Shown piece after piece: positions 34,206 through 49,319 of a stretch of DNA of 64,000 nt. A program made the position numbers and the translations under genes. Positions within the stretch are counted from its first letter, which is position 1. Each line of letters begins with the position of its first letter. Below the pieces are notes generated by a model. That model worked only from the letters and a program-made list of their open reading frames with translations. It made no database searches and was not told the DNA's origin. The stretch is from Silurus meridionalis (taxonomy: Eukaryota; Chordata; Actinopteri; Siluriformes; Siluridae), in the NCBI RefSeq assembly GCF_014805685.1, contig NC_060887.1:29667963-29731962 (forward strand). Reading direction: 5' to 3'.

Positions 34206-37200
34206 CTGCAGCAGGGAGTATTAGGGGGAAAAATACAGAAAGACAGAAAAAAAAAAAGAAAAAAAAAAATAGTTGGATATAAAAGGAGAGAGGGGTACAG
34301 TAGGAAGGAGAGGTGGACAGGAAGTATATTGGAAATGAAATGATGAGGTGATAGGAAAAAGCAGAATTAGATGCCTGAAAAATAAGAAATAAAGATGATT
34401 TTGTGGTCAGGGAAAAGAGAGAAACAATTCGTCTCCCCACATTCCCTCAGAAAAACCAAAACAATAAAAATCAACACAAACAATGCATGAAGTATGACAA
34501 AATATGCGTTCAAAATGAAAATGTGAATGTAAATTCTGAAGTTATTATTAAGACATCTCTTCTCTCTTAATTTATGTAAAAGAAAAGGTTTTTACAGAAA
34601 ATTTTTCATTTACTAAATGCTGTTTTTACCACAGCAGCTCAAACCGTTTATAAAAATAGTTCTAAACGGCAGAAACTCGATATCCTTTTTAATGATTTAT
34701 ATAATTTTAAAATGTGGTTACGCCCAAAAAGTGAATAGGGAGAAACTTGCATTGAAACAATTTTTATTTTATTTTATTTTTTTAGATTACCGTATTTTCC
34801 GGACTATAAGCCACTCATTTTTTCCCACGCTTTAAACCCCAAGGCTTAAACAATGAAGCGGCTAATTTATGGATTTTTCCTGAGTTTTTCCCATTTTCAC
34901 AAACTTCAAGCCAAAAAACTGAAGCCCATAACATTAGACCAATGAAATTTCCGAACAGGTTTAGGTGAACCAATGAAACTCTTTATATTAAATCAGATGT
35001 GCTCCCACTGAATTGGGCCGCACCACATCAGAAATATGGATGAGGTTTCTCTGATGTTTGACCTGCCGCTCACTCGGACTGTCTACAAGAAATGTGAATC
35101 ATTTGTAAGGCTGAAAACAACCGGGCATGAAAAAACGCACTTCACCTGTGTTCTGAGCTGCACGGCATTGGGAGAAAAGCTTCACCGATGGTGATTTTTA
35201 AACGCACAACGATGCCAAAAGATACATTTTCTCTTCTCCCAAGAAAAATAGTTGTGAAAGGAAGGAGGAAGACAGTGAACAATGACTTTCTTGGAAGGCT
35301 ACTGTTTAGATACAAGCCGTGTAACAGACACAGTCTTTCGTTAAAGCCTGTGTAAAGTTCATTAGTTTCAATGTAGACATTGCGTCTTATAGACAGGTGC
35401 GGCTTATTTATGTTCAAAATAAAAATCTTTGAAAATTCAGTGGGTGCGGCTTATATTTGGGTGCGCTTAATAGTCCGGAAATTACGGTAGATTAAACTTT
35501 GTCATTGTGCAAGGTACATTTACAGAGCCAATGAAATGCAGTTAGCATCTGGCCAGAAGTGCACAAGTGGCCTATTCACAATAGATAACAGTAAAGATAA
35601 CATAATAATAGATAATAAATAATAATAGAAATAATAGATAACATTTTGATGTGGCACATATATTTTAACAGCCACAATATGATTACAATTCCAACCGTCT
35701 AATCTAGAACTGTCAAATTCAATGTTGGATCATTGTAACCAGTTTTAGTCTTAAAGTAGACCAAAGTCTTTGTTCCAAAATGGCCCCTTAACAAACCGAG
35801 ATTTGGCATTTGTAGTTTAAATGCAACTAGAAACATTATAATATTATACTTTTTTTTTACTCTCAATTATAATCTAAAAAAGGGATCATTACTAATAAAC
35901 CTTTTTTCACTAGAATAATTTCAATGGATGCCAGCAGTTAATTTCTAAACCTCTGATTAAGACCGAAGCAAAACATTTAAATCAAGCTTCTAAATGCACC
36001 TGATTGGAAGTTTTAATAGGATTGTGCCTGCATATGACAGATGTTACTGGGGGAGAGGGCTGGAGCAGGCCTCGTGACTGAAGCAGGATGACACAAACTT
36101 ACTTGTTTCAGGGATGAGAGAATCCAGGCCCTGGGGGTCCCGGAGTGCCTCGCCCCCACATGCAGTGCCCTCCTTCAGCCCATTCTCCTGGGCTGGGCCG
36201 GCTGAGCCACTAGAGGTAGCCCCACTGCCCTCAACTGTCTCCTGTTGCCCCTCAGCCTAAAAACACACAGCAGCGTGTCAATAGGACAGATGGAGATGGT
36301 ATGGATATGGACTTGTGATCCCTTCGGAGAAAGACTAAAAAGGTGTGTTGCTATTTGAAATGGTGCATGGATTCGAAGTACACTACAAAGTATTTTTTTA
36401 TTGTCCTTAACAAGGTATTGGGGGGGGGATATTAACAAAACAAAAATAAAATATTTACAAAGCAAATTATGACAATTCTGCACAATTATGAAAGACTGCA
36501 AGCTTGTAAAATGTATACTATGAATTCCAGTACATTGTACCACAAAATAATAATGAGCCATGATCCATGCCCATGCAGCCAAAACAACTCTAAAGGTAAT
36601 GAAATGCTCAAATCTTTGGGTGTATAATTGTGGATATATCAATATACAATTATATTATTATTATTATTGATAATAGTATTGAAAAATATGTGAGAAATAA
36701 TACTCAATTTTTCTTTCATTCAATACTATCTATATACACTATACAGGTACTTTAAATTATTAAAAAAATCAATAAAATTATGAAACAGTTAATTTCCATG
36801 GTTTAAAGTTTGTATTGTAGATCATGCATGGTAGGTTGTATACTTGTATAAATGTTCTATTTAATGAATTTCTATATTTTCTATAATGAATGATCTATAA
36901 ATGAATTTGTGGGGATGAACATGTAGAAATGATGAGTACAGCCATGGAGATTTTCATGCAGTGTTGGATGACCATAGGCTGAGGGGTAAGGTGACATCAC
37001 GGCCAATAGATAAACTTGTCAGTTGGAGGCTTTTTTTTTTTTTTTTTAAACCCACCTGTGTTACTTAAAGCCTTACAGAAATTCAGGGCATTGTCCTGAA
37101 CAGTTCATTGTTTTCCCTGCCCCATTACACTTGATTTAACTCAGTAAGGCCTTTATTACAAGCCCATGTTGAGTCAGGTGTGTTAAGTGAAGCAAAGCAT

Positions 37201-40200
37201 AGTAATTTATGTGAGCGCATCTGAAAAGCATTGCATCCTTCACCTTCTACAAACAAAGAAACAAAAAATATTACATATATAGCTTTTAATTGATTTCTCT
37301 GCTCCTATGGGCCAGACTCTATAATGATACCTGTGGTAATCTTTATGGGCCATTAGGTTTTAAATGTAGAGAGAGTGTATTAAGCAAATGTATTATTCAT
37401 TACACAGAAAAAACCTCTAGAATGCACTTCAAATGAGAAATGGGGTAGTAAAGCGTACAAATAAAATTATGTTAAAAAAAAAAGAAAAAAGAAAAATAAT
37501 GCAAAATCACACTTTCCACATAATGAATGTGACTTTAAATCATAAACAGAGAATAAATGATATATAATGCAATGGTGACTGAATATCTTAAAAAACAGTA
37601 TAGAACAATATAACATCTTGTATTTACATGTGGCCCATATTTCTGAGAATAATAGTTACATTTGTGAAATGAAAGGGCATGGACCCGGTTGGCCTTCATC
37701 CACACACTATAATGGCTGTGGTTATCAAATTTCTTGACCAGGGGTGGCCTCATCTACTCAAGATTTCCCACAGGAAGCCTACAGATGGGTGTGGGGATAA
37801 CCAAGGTTGCAGTAATTCTCAGTGGACAAGAGGGCTGCATTTATGAAAGGCAACATCCAAGCACAGGAAATAAAACCCTGACTGCTGTTTGAGGTTATGC
37901 ATCAAATAGAAGTTCAGCCTTCTTGGAGAAGGCAGTAACCCTAACACTTGCTGCTGGACATCAGTAAAGAAAGAATGCAGTCAAGTTAAAAAGGTAGGAC
38001 TTCAGAGCAAGACCCATGAAGAGCTCTCTCTTATCTTAAATGTGGTGAAGGCGAGTCAGAGTGATTCCAGCAAAGGCAGCTGTAAAAGCAAATGTGTAGG
38101 GATGAAAGAAGTTTGTAGAAGTCATCTAAAGAGACATTTTTAGATGTCCCAAAGATAGAGTAGAGATGCTGCTACTTTGAATTGAAAAGAAGCCAAATAA
38201 AGTGGTTTTCCCAGGTTTTTTTTCTGGTATTCCCAGATCAACTCCTGCTTTCATTCCACTTGATGGAGAACCCAAAGCAGACCCAGGACCCAACATCAAC
38301 TCTAACCAATTAGTCCTCCTAGTGTAACTGTGATTATGTAAAGTTTCCACTATATTGGCCAGCCAGTCCTAATCAGAAACTCATTTGCATGCAGCACAGA
38401 AGCAGAGATTATATGGGGGAGTCTAATAAAACCAATCACGCTACAAGGGAATGTAAATTAGGACCATATTGCATTAATTTCTCTTGTTCACAACCTCACC
38501 TTAATGTTCCCTCCTCCTGGTGCATGGCTGACATTATCCAAGGAGCCCACCTTTGACTGGGCTTTGTCTTTGAAGTTCACTTTATGAGACTCAATCTTTA
38601 TATCTCCACCTCCTATGAAAAACACGATCATCCAGAACAGCTATTAACGGGTGCTCGACTAGAATCCAGAACCTTTTAGCATCATTGAAATGCAAAACCT
38701 TACCTGGCTTGTGCTTGATATTGCTCCTTGAGCCACACTTTGAAGTCACTTTACTCACATCAACCTTCTTACTGAGAATGTGGATCTGTAAACACATCAA
38801 ACTAAACCCTATAAAAGCCGCATACACAGTGTGTACTACCGATACAAGATACCATCAGCTTTTTAATGCCTATCCACATGCAGTGCAGTTAAATCAACAC
38901 GGGTTGGCATGCCGCTCACTACAAAGAACAAAAGATAAAAAAATAAAAATAAAAAAAATTACTAACAATGTTCAATTTGTTTAAGTTTATATACCTTTGA
39001 AAATGTTCCTATATCTTTATAACTCCACTGTTTATTTCAAAGTCAGAGGCATTAAAACGTAAAGAGCTAAAGAAAAAGAGGGCGTCAGCAAGAGATCATA
39101 GGAGGGAAAAAAGAAGTGTAAAAGAACGGCAAAATCATATCCCCTATATTTAACAACGAAATAAATTAAAGCAAAGGAAGTAGCCATGAGGAGAAGATGC
39201 AATTCAACTTCTGCTGTTACTGAGAACTGGCTTAACAGGTAGCTGTAAAGCAAAAAATTCTTTTCAGCATGTGCATCCGGGAAGAAAAAAAAAAAAGATA
39301 ATATATTTGCAAAGATTTTATATTTGTCCTCACTTGTTGATGTTCTAATTGGAAGAGTAACACTGTTTGTTGAAGACAGCTTCACCACATGCAGAGACAG
39401 TACTTACATTCCCACCACCAGGGACATGCTTGATATTGTCCTTGGAACCCAAGCGAGACGTAACATGGCTGTAGTCCACCTTTTTGGAGACTATCTGAAC
39501 CTACAACACAGCATGGCAGGCAAAGGGCAGAAGGACATAAGGGGTCACCAGGTGACAGAAAGACAAGAAAAGAGGGAAAGCCGAAGCATCTACAAGCTTC
39601 ACAAGCTTGTAGCTGCAAAGGATTCAATGCGAAGTGCTACACAATTCGAAGAAGAAATTCATCAATCTAGCAACTACACTGAACTAGGGTGTAAATGCCA
39701 TGCTGTGTTTAAAGTAGCATAGTTACCCTTTTACCCGGAAAAATAGATGCTGTGGCAATAGAATGTTTGAGAATGCCCGTGCATGGTGATAGAAAACAAT
39801 ATATCTGACCATACATGGAACTAAATCAATGCATTTAGGCTGTTTATGTTGTGACATACAGGAAACTAATTGTTAAATGAACACCCTCATCATATAATTT
39901 CCCAAAATTGTATTCATACAGAGCAAGAAGGGGGAAAAAAAAAAAAAAAAAAAAAAAACCGCTGAAAAACATTTTCTCCTTAGTGCAGATTCATCAGAAT
40001 TATAGATATTTCACTATATAGAGAAAAGATCTGGGAAATCTGCTCCATGAACATATGGTTTACATAAGATAAAGTGGAAGAACTTCAGTGGCCTGCTACC
40101 ACAGTTGAGAAGTAATGACGTACAACAATTTTTTCTTACTGTAATTAAGAAGATTTTTCTGGTATCAGTACTATACTTCACTATTTATTTTTTTCTTTTT

Positions 40201-43200
40201 TTTCTTTCACTCATTAAATTTTTTTCACAAATATCTGAACTTTCTACTTCTTAACATTTTCAAAAATATGCAAATGATCCAAAACGCAGCTGCATACTTG
40301 TGTCCAATCTGCCCAAGTTCTCCCACACCTACAAGGCCAAAAATGGACCAGCACCATCTTACCTCAGTTTGTAATCTAGCGTATCAGTGTATATTTATGA
40401 ATTGATAGAGACACAAAACACTTTTGTCCGGACAAGAGTAAATGCCACAAATTTCTGCTAAATGCTGCAAATGTGAATGTAAATAAAAACAGGCTCGTCA
40501 CTTTAGTTTTAATCTATTTGGTGACATGATCAATATTTTTTCTTCTCACTACGTGCCGTTTTCAGCCTGTCAACCAATTTCCTGTCCTTGTGCGGTTTTT
40601 GTTGAACCTGCCTCTGGTGTATCATTTCCTGACTCTCACACACCACAGAGGTAGGCTAGCCTAAGAAGCGAATAACAAGCAGGGCAGTAGACAACAAGTA
40701 TGGGGTTAACGTGGATGAGACAGAGGGAGTCAGTGATGTAAACATGAGAACAGAGACATTCCTGATCATCATCATCATCATCTTTTCTCTGCTTGTGTTC
40801 TATATGGTGGATGTTCAGCTTAAATACATTCATTAGACAACAAAATTTGAAATTATTTTGTATTAATATATTAACATGTTGTGAGGTTCAGTGTGATGCT
40901 AAAACAGGTAGCATTAATGGCTATTTTTTTTACCTAAGTACATGTCAGAGCCCAAACTTCTTTACTTTAACTTAAATGAAAAAGTGTAGTCAGTACTTCA
41001 ACTTTTACCAGAGTCTTTTAAAACACAAGTATCTGTACTTCTACTTAAGTGAAGGATGTGTGTACTTTTGCCACCTCTGCCTGCTACAGAGCTCTGATCT
41101 CAATTTTACTGAACACTTTTGGGATAAATAGGAATGTTGACTGCACCCCAGGCCCCCACACCCTACATCAGTACATGGCTTCACTTATACTCTTGTTGTT
41201 GAATGAGAACAAATCTCCACAATCACACTCCAAAACCTGGTGGAACATCATCCCAGAAGAGTGGAGGTTCTTATAAAAGCAAATGTGGACTAAAAGTGGA
41301 ATGCTATGTTCAAAAAGCACATATCAATCTTATAGTCAGATGTCCATATACTGTATTTTGAATAAGTTTCCCAATGTGATTCTATTTGTTTATTCCAGCA
41401 TTACATATGCGTCATCTTACCAGTTTCATACGCATTTTTACAAATAGCTTTTTCATGACTTCTAAACTACCATGTTTCTGTGAAAAACTAAAATGTACAA
41501 CAGAAAGCATCTTAAAACATTTCTAGCATTGAAACCTGCCTCACCTACTGATGTTGACTGAAACCAAATGTATAAAGAGTAGCACACTTGCTTATCACAC
41601 ACTTATTCAGGACAAGCAAATCTAGTGGTAATCTAACTATATGAGAATACAGCTGAAATGAATGCACTGGTGTCTTTGCAAGATTTAAATAAAGCATTTC
41701 ACAGATCAGTAAAATTTTGAAAATGTTACAGGATTTTTGTAATCGTTGTAACCTGTTTTTATATTCCCTGTGAAGAACAATCCATTCGAGGCACATTATT
41801 AAGATGCCTTAACATAACAATATGGCAATTCAATTGTACTTAGAACAACAGTCAATACGATTTGAGCCAAACACCAAATCAATTACACCATTAAAGATTA
41901 CACCATTAAATTACACCTTAGACATTGGAAAAAAATGGCTGCATGAAAGAAGGGCATGAAATTTGGTGGCACTGCAGCCTCCACATAACCAGACAGACCA
42001 TAAATTAAACTTCAATAGAGCCTTTTTAGGCCGATAAAACAGGTGTGAAAGTGTGCTTTTCAAGTTTGTCAAGCACAACTAATAGTTCAGTACCAGTTCT
42101 CAATAAGCAGCAGAACCTGTCAACACGCAAAAAAAATAATAATAAAAATAAAAAAATAAAAATCCTAACCAGACTGCTGTAGACATATTAAAAAGTCTCC
42201 CTCCTAAGATTCTCTCAAGGGCATTATGCAAAATGACTAGCAATCGTCAAGCTCAGTTTCAAGCTCTTCAAATATTGAGTTATTGATTAGTACTTCAGTA
42301 GCACTAATTGCACACTCAACAAGCATTTATACACACCCACATCCACAAACAGGTTCAGCATCACAGAGTTTAGATTCAAACAAAATTCTTTTAAGATTGA
42401 CATATTGATTGAAATATCTTTGTGTTGGTAATATCATGCTTTAACTTAAAATGGAACCCAAGTGAGTATCGTGAAAACTGTAGCGTATCCTTCTGCAGTT
42501 AGTATCATTTCTATAAAGCTCTGACGTCTTAATTTTGGAAGTTTTGCTGAATCATGGTATGTTCTTATTGATGTTAGTGGCAGCCTGGGAAAACCTGTCA
42601 CCAGTGGTGGACAAAGTACACAAACCATGAACTTGAGTTAAAGTAGAGATACACTAGATAAAATATTACTCCAGTAAAAGTATTTGCCTTCAAATGTACT
42701 TAAGTATCCACTGTATTATGTTGTTTTATTATGGGTATAATGTTCTTTTATTCTTTTTGTCATAAGACTCTTTGCTTAAACAACTCAGTTTATGTGAAAA
42801 GACTCTAATGTTACTCTCAGCCCATCGATCTATTAATAGAATGATATTAATAAGTCAAACACTGATTGATATCTAATAAATTCTCATTAACCCAAAACCT
42901 TCTTTTTAACTACTTCAAACTGTGGCGAGTTCGAGTCAGGAGTTTTTTTCCATCATTTATTCCTTCTAAAATGTTCTGCTTGCTGTTGAACTGTATGTAG
43001 GTGCTGAGTAGATCCCAGTAAGCGGTAATCAACACAAGTTCAAAACAGAGCACGCGAGCTCGACCCTGATTGGTGGCTTGCTGTGCGTTTGACTAGTTGA
43101 GTTTTTATCCAGTCATATATGAAAAGGAATGATTGATTTTGCAAAATGCAGTTGAGTTAACTGTAAGATATTTGAATTTAAACTGTAGTAAAGTTAAAGT

Positions 43201-46200
43201 AAAAGGCTCCCCAAATAGAAATACTTAAGTAAAGTACAGATACGTGTAAAAGCTCCTTAATTACAGTAACAAATTACATTCACTTCCTTACTGTCCACCA
43301 CTGCTTGTAAGACAGTAACATTTTGGAAGAAGTAAAAGGTTTAACAAGAGGTTGATTTCTGAAGAAAGCCAAGGCAAGGTTAGAAAGTAAATAAAAAAAC
43401 ATCTGCACACAATTATGGTGAAATATACTGACAAGGATTAGATTAGACAAAAAAAAAAAAAGGCAACTTAAATTCAGGCCAAAAACGCACATTTCCTGAA
43501 TACCATTTTATAAAGATCTGTCATTAGCAAACACAAGTGTTATGCATAATACTTAAATAATATAAATGTGTGTGGAGATGAGAAAGTGTGGACACCATAA
43601 CAGAGAAAACAGCACTTGTGAAAAAGAATACAGCTTAACAGAAAGAAAGCAAGCAGGCTGGTAGAAAGAATGGGTATGAAAGATGGCGTGAACTCACTTT
43701 GCCCTGGCTGGTCTCTTTGGAGAGCGAGCCCTGAGCCAGAGCATCCGTCTTGCTTTGAGAACCTGTGACCTGGAGAGACAACCCCAAATCCCCTACAGGT
43801 CACTCACTCATACCACAACAATAAGTCATTTGATTCTGACAATTACAGATCAGTGTAAAACAACAACATTAACCACACAAGAAAAAAATGTAAAGTCATC
43901 AGGGTTTTTAAACTCAGGCCTTACTTAACATGCTATGAAGTAAGACCACATGATAGCAGATTTTACCACTGTGCTGATATTAAAATGATTCATGCATTAT
44001 TTTGGTTCTACTAGGGACAGGATTTACATGCTTGGCGAGTATTGAAGGGTGGTTTTGACAAGCAGTGTTTCATGAAGTCCGAGGAGAGATCTCAGCCAGG
44101 AAAAGTAGTAATGGTGTGAAAGGTGAGGGACAGAGAAATGGCATTACAAATTAAGAAAATTGATCAATTAAAAAGGATCTTTTTTTTATGCTTTCTAGAA
44201 ATCTATGCTTGCAAGGAAAAAGATCAAACAAAAACATGAGAAGTGTAGCAAACAGATGCCAGGCACAGAATATTGTTTTTAAAGTGGAAGAGTATGAAAT
44301 GACTGGATCTAAAAAAAAAAAAAAAACTGAAAAAATAGTTAAAAAATGATTATGAAAGTCAAAATGACATAGAAACACAAATATCATTTTGTATTCCTAT
44401 CACTTTCCTTGGTTCTATATTTCAGAAAATGATTTATAACCACACTGTTCCTGCTTGATTTCTGGGAAAGCTACAATTTGCAAGGAATCAGCATCAAAGC
44501 CAAACCCTGTGTGGCACAATTATACAAATCAAGTGTATATTTCAGTAGTATCCCCTTTACCTTGCCTCCTCCAGGCTGGTGTTTGATGTTATCTGTAGAG
44601 CCAATCTTAGGACGGATATTTTTAATTTCGGGAGCTGGAGCTGTTGCTGGGCGGCTACTGGTTCTGGTGGTGGTGCTAGTTGTTGTTGTAGAGGAGCTGG
44701 CTCGAGGGGCACGGGGAACAGGAGGCTTCCTCTCTGGCACTGTGCTGGTCGTGCTGTTAGTGGTCGTGGCAGGTTTAGTGGTACGGGTGCGGGCTGTGCT
44801 GCTACTGGTGAGGGTGGAAGGTCTGGCAGTTGTAGATTTGGGCTTGCTGGAGTCTATGGTGGTCAGCAAATAAACGATGGAAAAGATGAGGAAAAAGGCA
44901 GCAACAAGATGCCGAGGACACACAAAACACACAGCACTAGACACTAGACGTTATAATTATTCCATCGTAACAAGATACCATATCTTGAATATCAGTAATA
45001 TTAAATATACCAGTTGTTAATATGAAATGATTCTAAATGTAAAATAATATTGCTGGGCTCTAATAATCTGTGGTGCTTTTACTCACTTTCAAATGTTTTT
45101 ATTCAACTGTCAGATCATTTTACTTCTTGTTGGAGGAACATTTGTAAAAAAATAGGCTTAATCTTTAGTCTTTAAATAGAGTAGTATGAGATTTTCCCTT
45201 CACTCAAACCTGTTCCAGCATGACAGTGCCCCTGTGCACAAAGCAAACTTCATGAAGATATGCTTTGCATGGGTTGGAGTGGAAGATCTCCTGCTATAGA
45301 GCTCTGACCTCAACCCCATTGAACACCTTTGTGATGAATTGAACACTTACTGCACTCCAGGCCTTCTCACTTCACCTACATCAGTACCTAATTTTACACC
45401 TTTGTAGCTGAATAAGCACAAATCTCCACAAGCACACTGGCTACAAATCAACAATTGTATGCTAGAGAAACAATAATAAATAAAAATGTTTGAGGCAAAA
45501 TTCACGTTGCCATACCCGTTGTCTTCAGAGTACTTGGTTTCTTCTCCTCCCCTGTTTTGTTCTCAGTCTTTGTAGCTGCGTATAACAAAACATCATGCCA
45601 CATGTCATTAATGCTTTCTTGTGTACGCCAATTGTACATTACGCCAAGCAAACCAAAGTTTCATGACAAAATGTCACATGACATTTACTGGTAATTCTGT
45701 AAGTAATAAAATAGAAAGACCAGAAAGACCTCAGTAGTTCAGTGTGTGTGTGATAGACTCACCCAGAGAGCGGCGTGCCGCGAGGGCACTTGAAGTGGTG
45801 GTTTTGTTCGCTGCTGTGGTAGACGTACCATTCTTTGAGGCTGTGGACCGGGGTGGAGCAGCATGGGACTTTGGCACTGATGATTCTGTGGCCGACTAAA
45901 CAAAAGGTAAAACACACTGTAACTAAGAGGATGATATTTATTAACCCTTTCTCACAGTACACTGGCACGCCATTGTATTCCAATATGAAGTTGCAAACCA
46001 GAAAATGTATACAAAGTTTTATCAAAAAGTTTTCGAGACTAGCGTGACACAGATGCGGTTTATTTTTCTTCCGCAGACACCTTAAAACCTGCCAGCAGAA
46101 CTCGTTATTGACGGTCTGCCCCTAAGGACGAATTCTCCATGCACAATGCGGCGAATGTGGAAAAAGACGATCTACGGACCAGCCTCGCCTTTTTTCGGTC

Positions 46201-47657
46201 GTGGAGATGAAGGGCTCTTCCACTGTGAAGACTCGAGGCTGATCGATATGGGTTTTCTCTGACCAATGCCAATATTTAGAAATCAGGGCAGCCGATATGA
46301 TGCTGATTCTTTTGGCTGATTTTCTTTTATTCTCACCCTCATCTTATAAATTCTTACAGTTAATTAATAAAACGTGATAGGGAAAATTGCTTGAATAAAA
46401 CATTTCTTGAACAACACAAGCCTGCAATTCTTAGTGCTGCTTCAGAAATGGTTGATCTTCCTCTAAACACAATGTAGTAATAACAATGACTAAGGACCTT
46501 ACTTAAAAACTATGGCAGAGAATTCACCATTAAATATTTATAACTTTTAGCTATACTTAATTAGATTTTACAATATTTAGAAAAGGGAAATACATATATG
46601 AGGTATATTATAAAATGTTTGTACAGTATAATAATATGGCTAAAAAATTCAATATTTCAGCAGATGTAAAATAAATGAGAACTGATAAAGGCAAAAGAAT
46701 CACAAACATGTCAACCATGCAAGCAAAATGAGTCCTGGAATGACTGTAGTTTAGGAGTGCGTTTAAGACTTCAAACAGGCTAATCTTCTAATTCCCCAAT
46801 AGAGAACTTAAAGACTTACCTTAGGTTTGACCTCACTGGGCACTGCAGTGGCTAAACGGCTGGCAGCCGAAGCAGGACGCTTGGTGCCAGCCGTGGGTGT
46901 GGGTGCCTTGGGCATGGGTGCTTTTTTGCTGAGGGTAGCAGAGGCGGTGGTTGTGGAGGTAGGGGCTGGGGTTGGGCGTTTAGGAGCAGTCATAGCCGTA
47001 ATTGGCCGGGACTTGGTCATGCTCGGTTTGGTTGTCGTGGTAGCAGGCTGCATGGATGGACAGCAAACCCAAAAAAATGGAAAGCAAAGGAGTAACAAAA
47101 GCATAAAAGGACCAATAACAGCAGCAGGACACAAGCAGCTAGAGCAGTGTTAAGCCTTCTGATGGATCCTGTAGTGTAGGTTTTTCCTTTATAGCTTAGG
47201 TTCCAAATATGAGGGTTTTTTTATTCTTTTTTTAAATATATAAAATATTAGCTAATTATTAAAAACAAAGCAAAACAAACAAAAATGCTAGCTAAAGTAA
47301 AAACAATATTCTCGTCATATCCTAAATTAGCCGGGCCTTCAATTCAAGAGTCAAGAGAGAGAGTCAAGAAGCTCTTATTGTCATTTTAACCATATATATA
47401 GCTGACGTTAGTCTCTGAAGAACAGATTTTCAATTTAGTCAAATAATAAAGGAGGCAAATAAATAAGCTCTTTTTTAGCAGCTTTTAGCTGATCAGAACA
47501 AAGAAAAAATATCCAAATTCCCAAATGATTAAAAGTGCTTCAGATTCTCCTGTCTTCCTCATAAGCAGAGCACTAGTGATCTTTGGCAAACATAACCTGG
47601 AATCTCTGAACACAATAAGAAATTAGATAAAATGATCTTAAATTTGATGCACTTGTT

Positions 47658-47727
<70 letters not shown>

Positions 47728-49284
47728 CATGCATGTTAAATGACTCAAACAGAAATTAGCATTCGCAGCAGCAGCAGCATGATCAATGGAAAATATTTGG
47801 ATGACTGGAAAAAGAAGTGACGTACCTTGGTTTTCTTCTCTGGACTAGGCAGGTCTTTTCCGGGTGCAGTTTTGGCTCCATTAGTAGCCACAGACTTCGG
47901 TGTTGCTTTTTTGGCCTTTTCAGTTTTATCTTCTTTGTCTGCTTTGGCAGCTGGTTCCTTTTTCACCTCACCTCCCGCTTTTGCTGTTTTCTCCTGTTTT
48001 CCAAGTTTCTCAGACAGCTTTGTCTCCTCCACAGCATTCGTTTTTGGGGCTCCATCTTTGCCTGAATCGGCAACCTCGGTTTTAGCTTTGTCTTTTTCTT
48101 GCTCCTGATCAGGCCTGTCTTTCTCATGTTTGTCCTTCTCATCTAGCTTCGGTTCCTGCTTTTCTTTCTCATGTTTGTCCTCGTCTGTTTTACTTATGTC
48201 AACTTTGGTAGCTTCAGCTTTCAACTCTACTTTTTCTACATTTTCCACTTTCACCTCCGTGTCCATCTTTGGGGACAGATCTATCTTACCTTCACTAGCT
48301 TTCAGGTCAATTTTCTCAACTTGCTCTAAATCCTCAGCTTTTTTACTCGTATCAGTTTTGTCAGGTATCTGCATATTTTCTGTTTTGTCAGGCTGCTCGA
48401 ATTGATCGGCTTTGATTGACTTATCATCACAAAGTTGAGTCTCTTCAACTTTGGCCTCTTTGTTAAATGTATCATGCTTTTCACTAGTTTCCTTGATTTC
48501 TTTTAGGTCTTTTATATCTTCCTTCTGTACCTTGTCTACCTTGTTAGATGTATCTTGCTTGTTGCTACTATCCTTGTTGTCCTTTTTGTCTTTTATTTCG
48601 GTCTCTTCGACTTTGACCACCTGGTCAGGCTTGTCAGGCTTCTCAATCTTGTCCATCTTGTCCACTTTGCTGAACACATCAGACTTCTCCAGGTTCTCCA
48701 TTTTCTCCACCTCTGGCTGGATTTTCTCGGTTTTGACTGCATAAAATAGTAAAACAGTACATTGTATTCACAGCCCAAGCAGTTTATTTGCAAAAATAAT
48801 GAGCTCAAAGCCTTTTCCATTTCCATCAGCATAGACATGAGGCACAAACTTTCAAAATGATTTATTATGAAAATTACTACTTGCATAATGCGTTCGCAAT
48901 TTTTACTGAAGCCACTTCAGACACTTTAGCATGCAGGATGAATTGGTAAGAAAAGTGCTTTGTTGCCCCTCGGTGACATGTACACAATGTTTGAATAAAA
49001 ACAAAGTCAAGTCTACTCGAACAGAGAGAACAAAGCATTTAGGAAAGACATAAGAGTACTTAGACACAAGTACTGATATAAGCTGTATTCAATAAAATGG
49101 TCTCAGGTACAATTCCCTAGCCCTGTTTCTGTTCAGCTGCTGAAGTCTTTAGTGTAAACAATGACAATGCATTTTCCAAATGAGCGTCTGAGTTAATTTG
49201 GAAACAAAATCATTCATCTGAAATTAAATAGTAAAAAAGCAACAAGCAGGGCCAGATCAGGTCCACATTCTGTAACTGAATATG

Positions 49285-49319
<35 letters not shown>

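Noticed and set aside
44478..44947. Plus-strand Gly/Val-rich frames
   Set aside because: Antisense of the Thr/Pro/Ser-rich map4 exon.
47817..48749. Several plus-strand frames opposite the charged map4 exon
   Set aside because: Mirror frames of a strongly biased coding exon. The minus strand has correct splice sites and phase.
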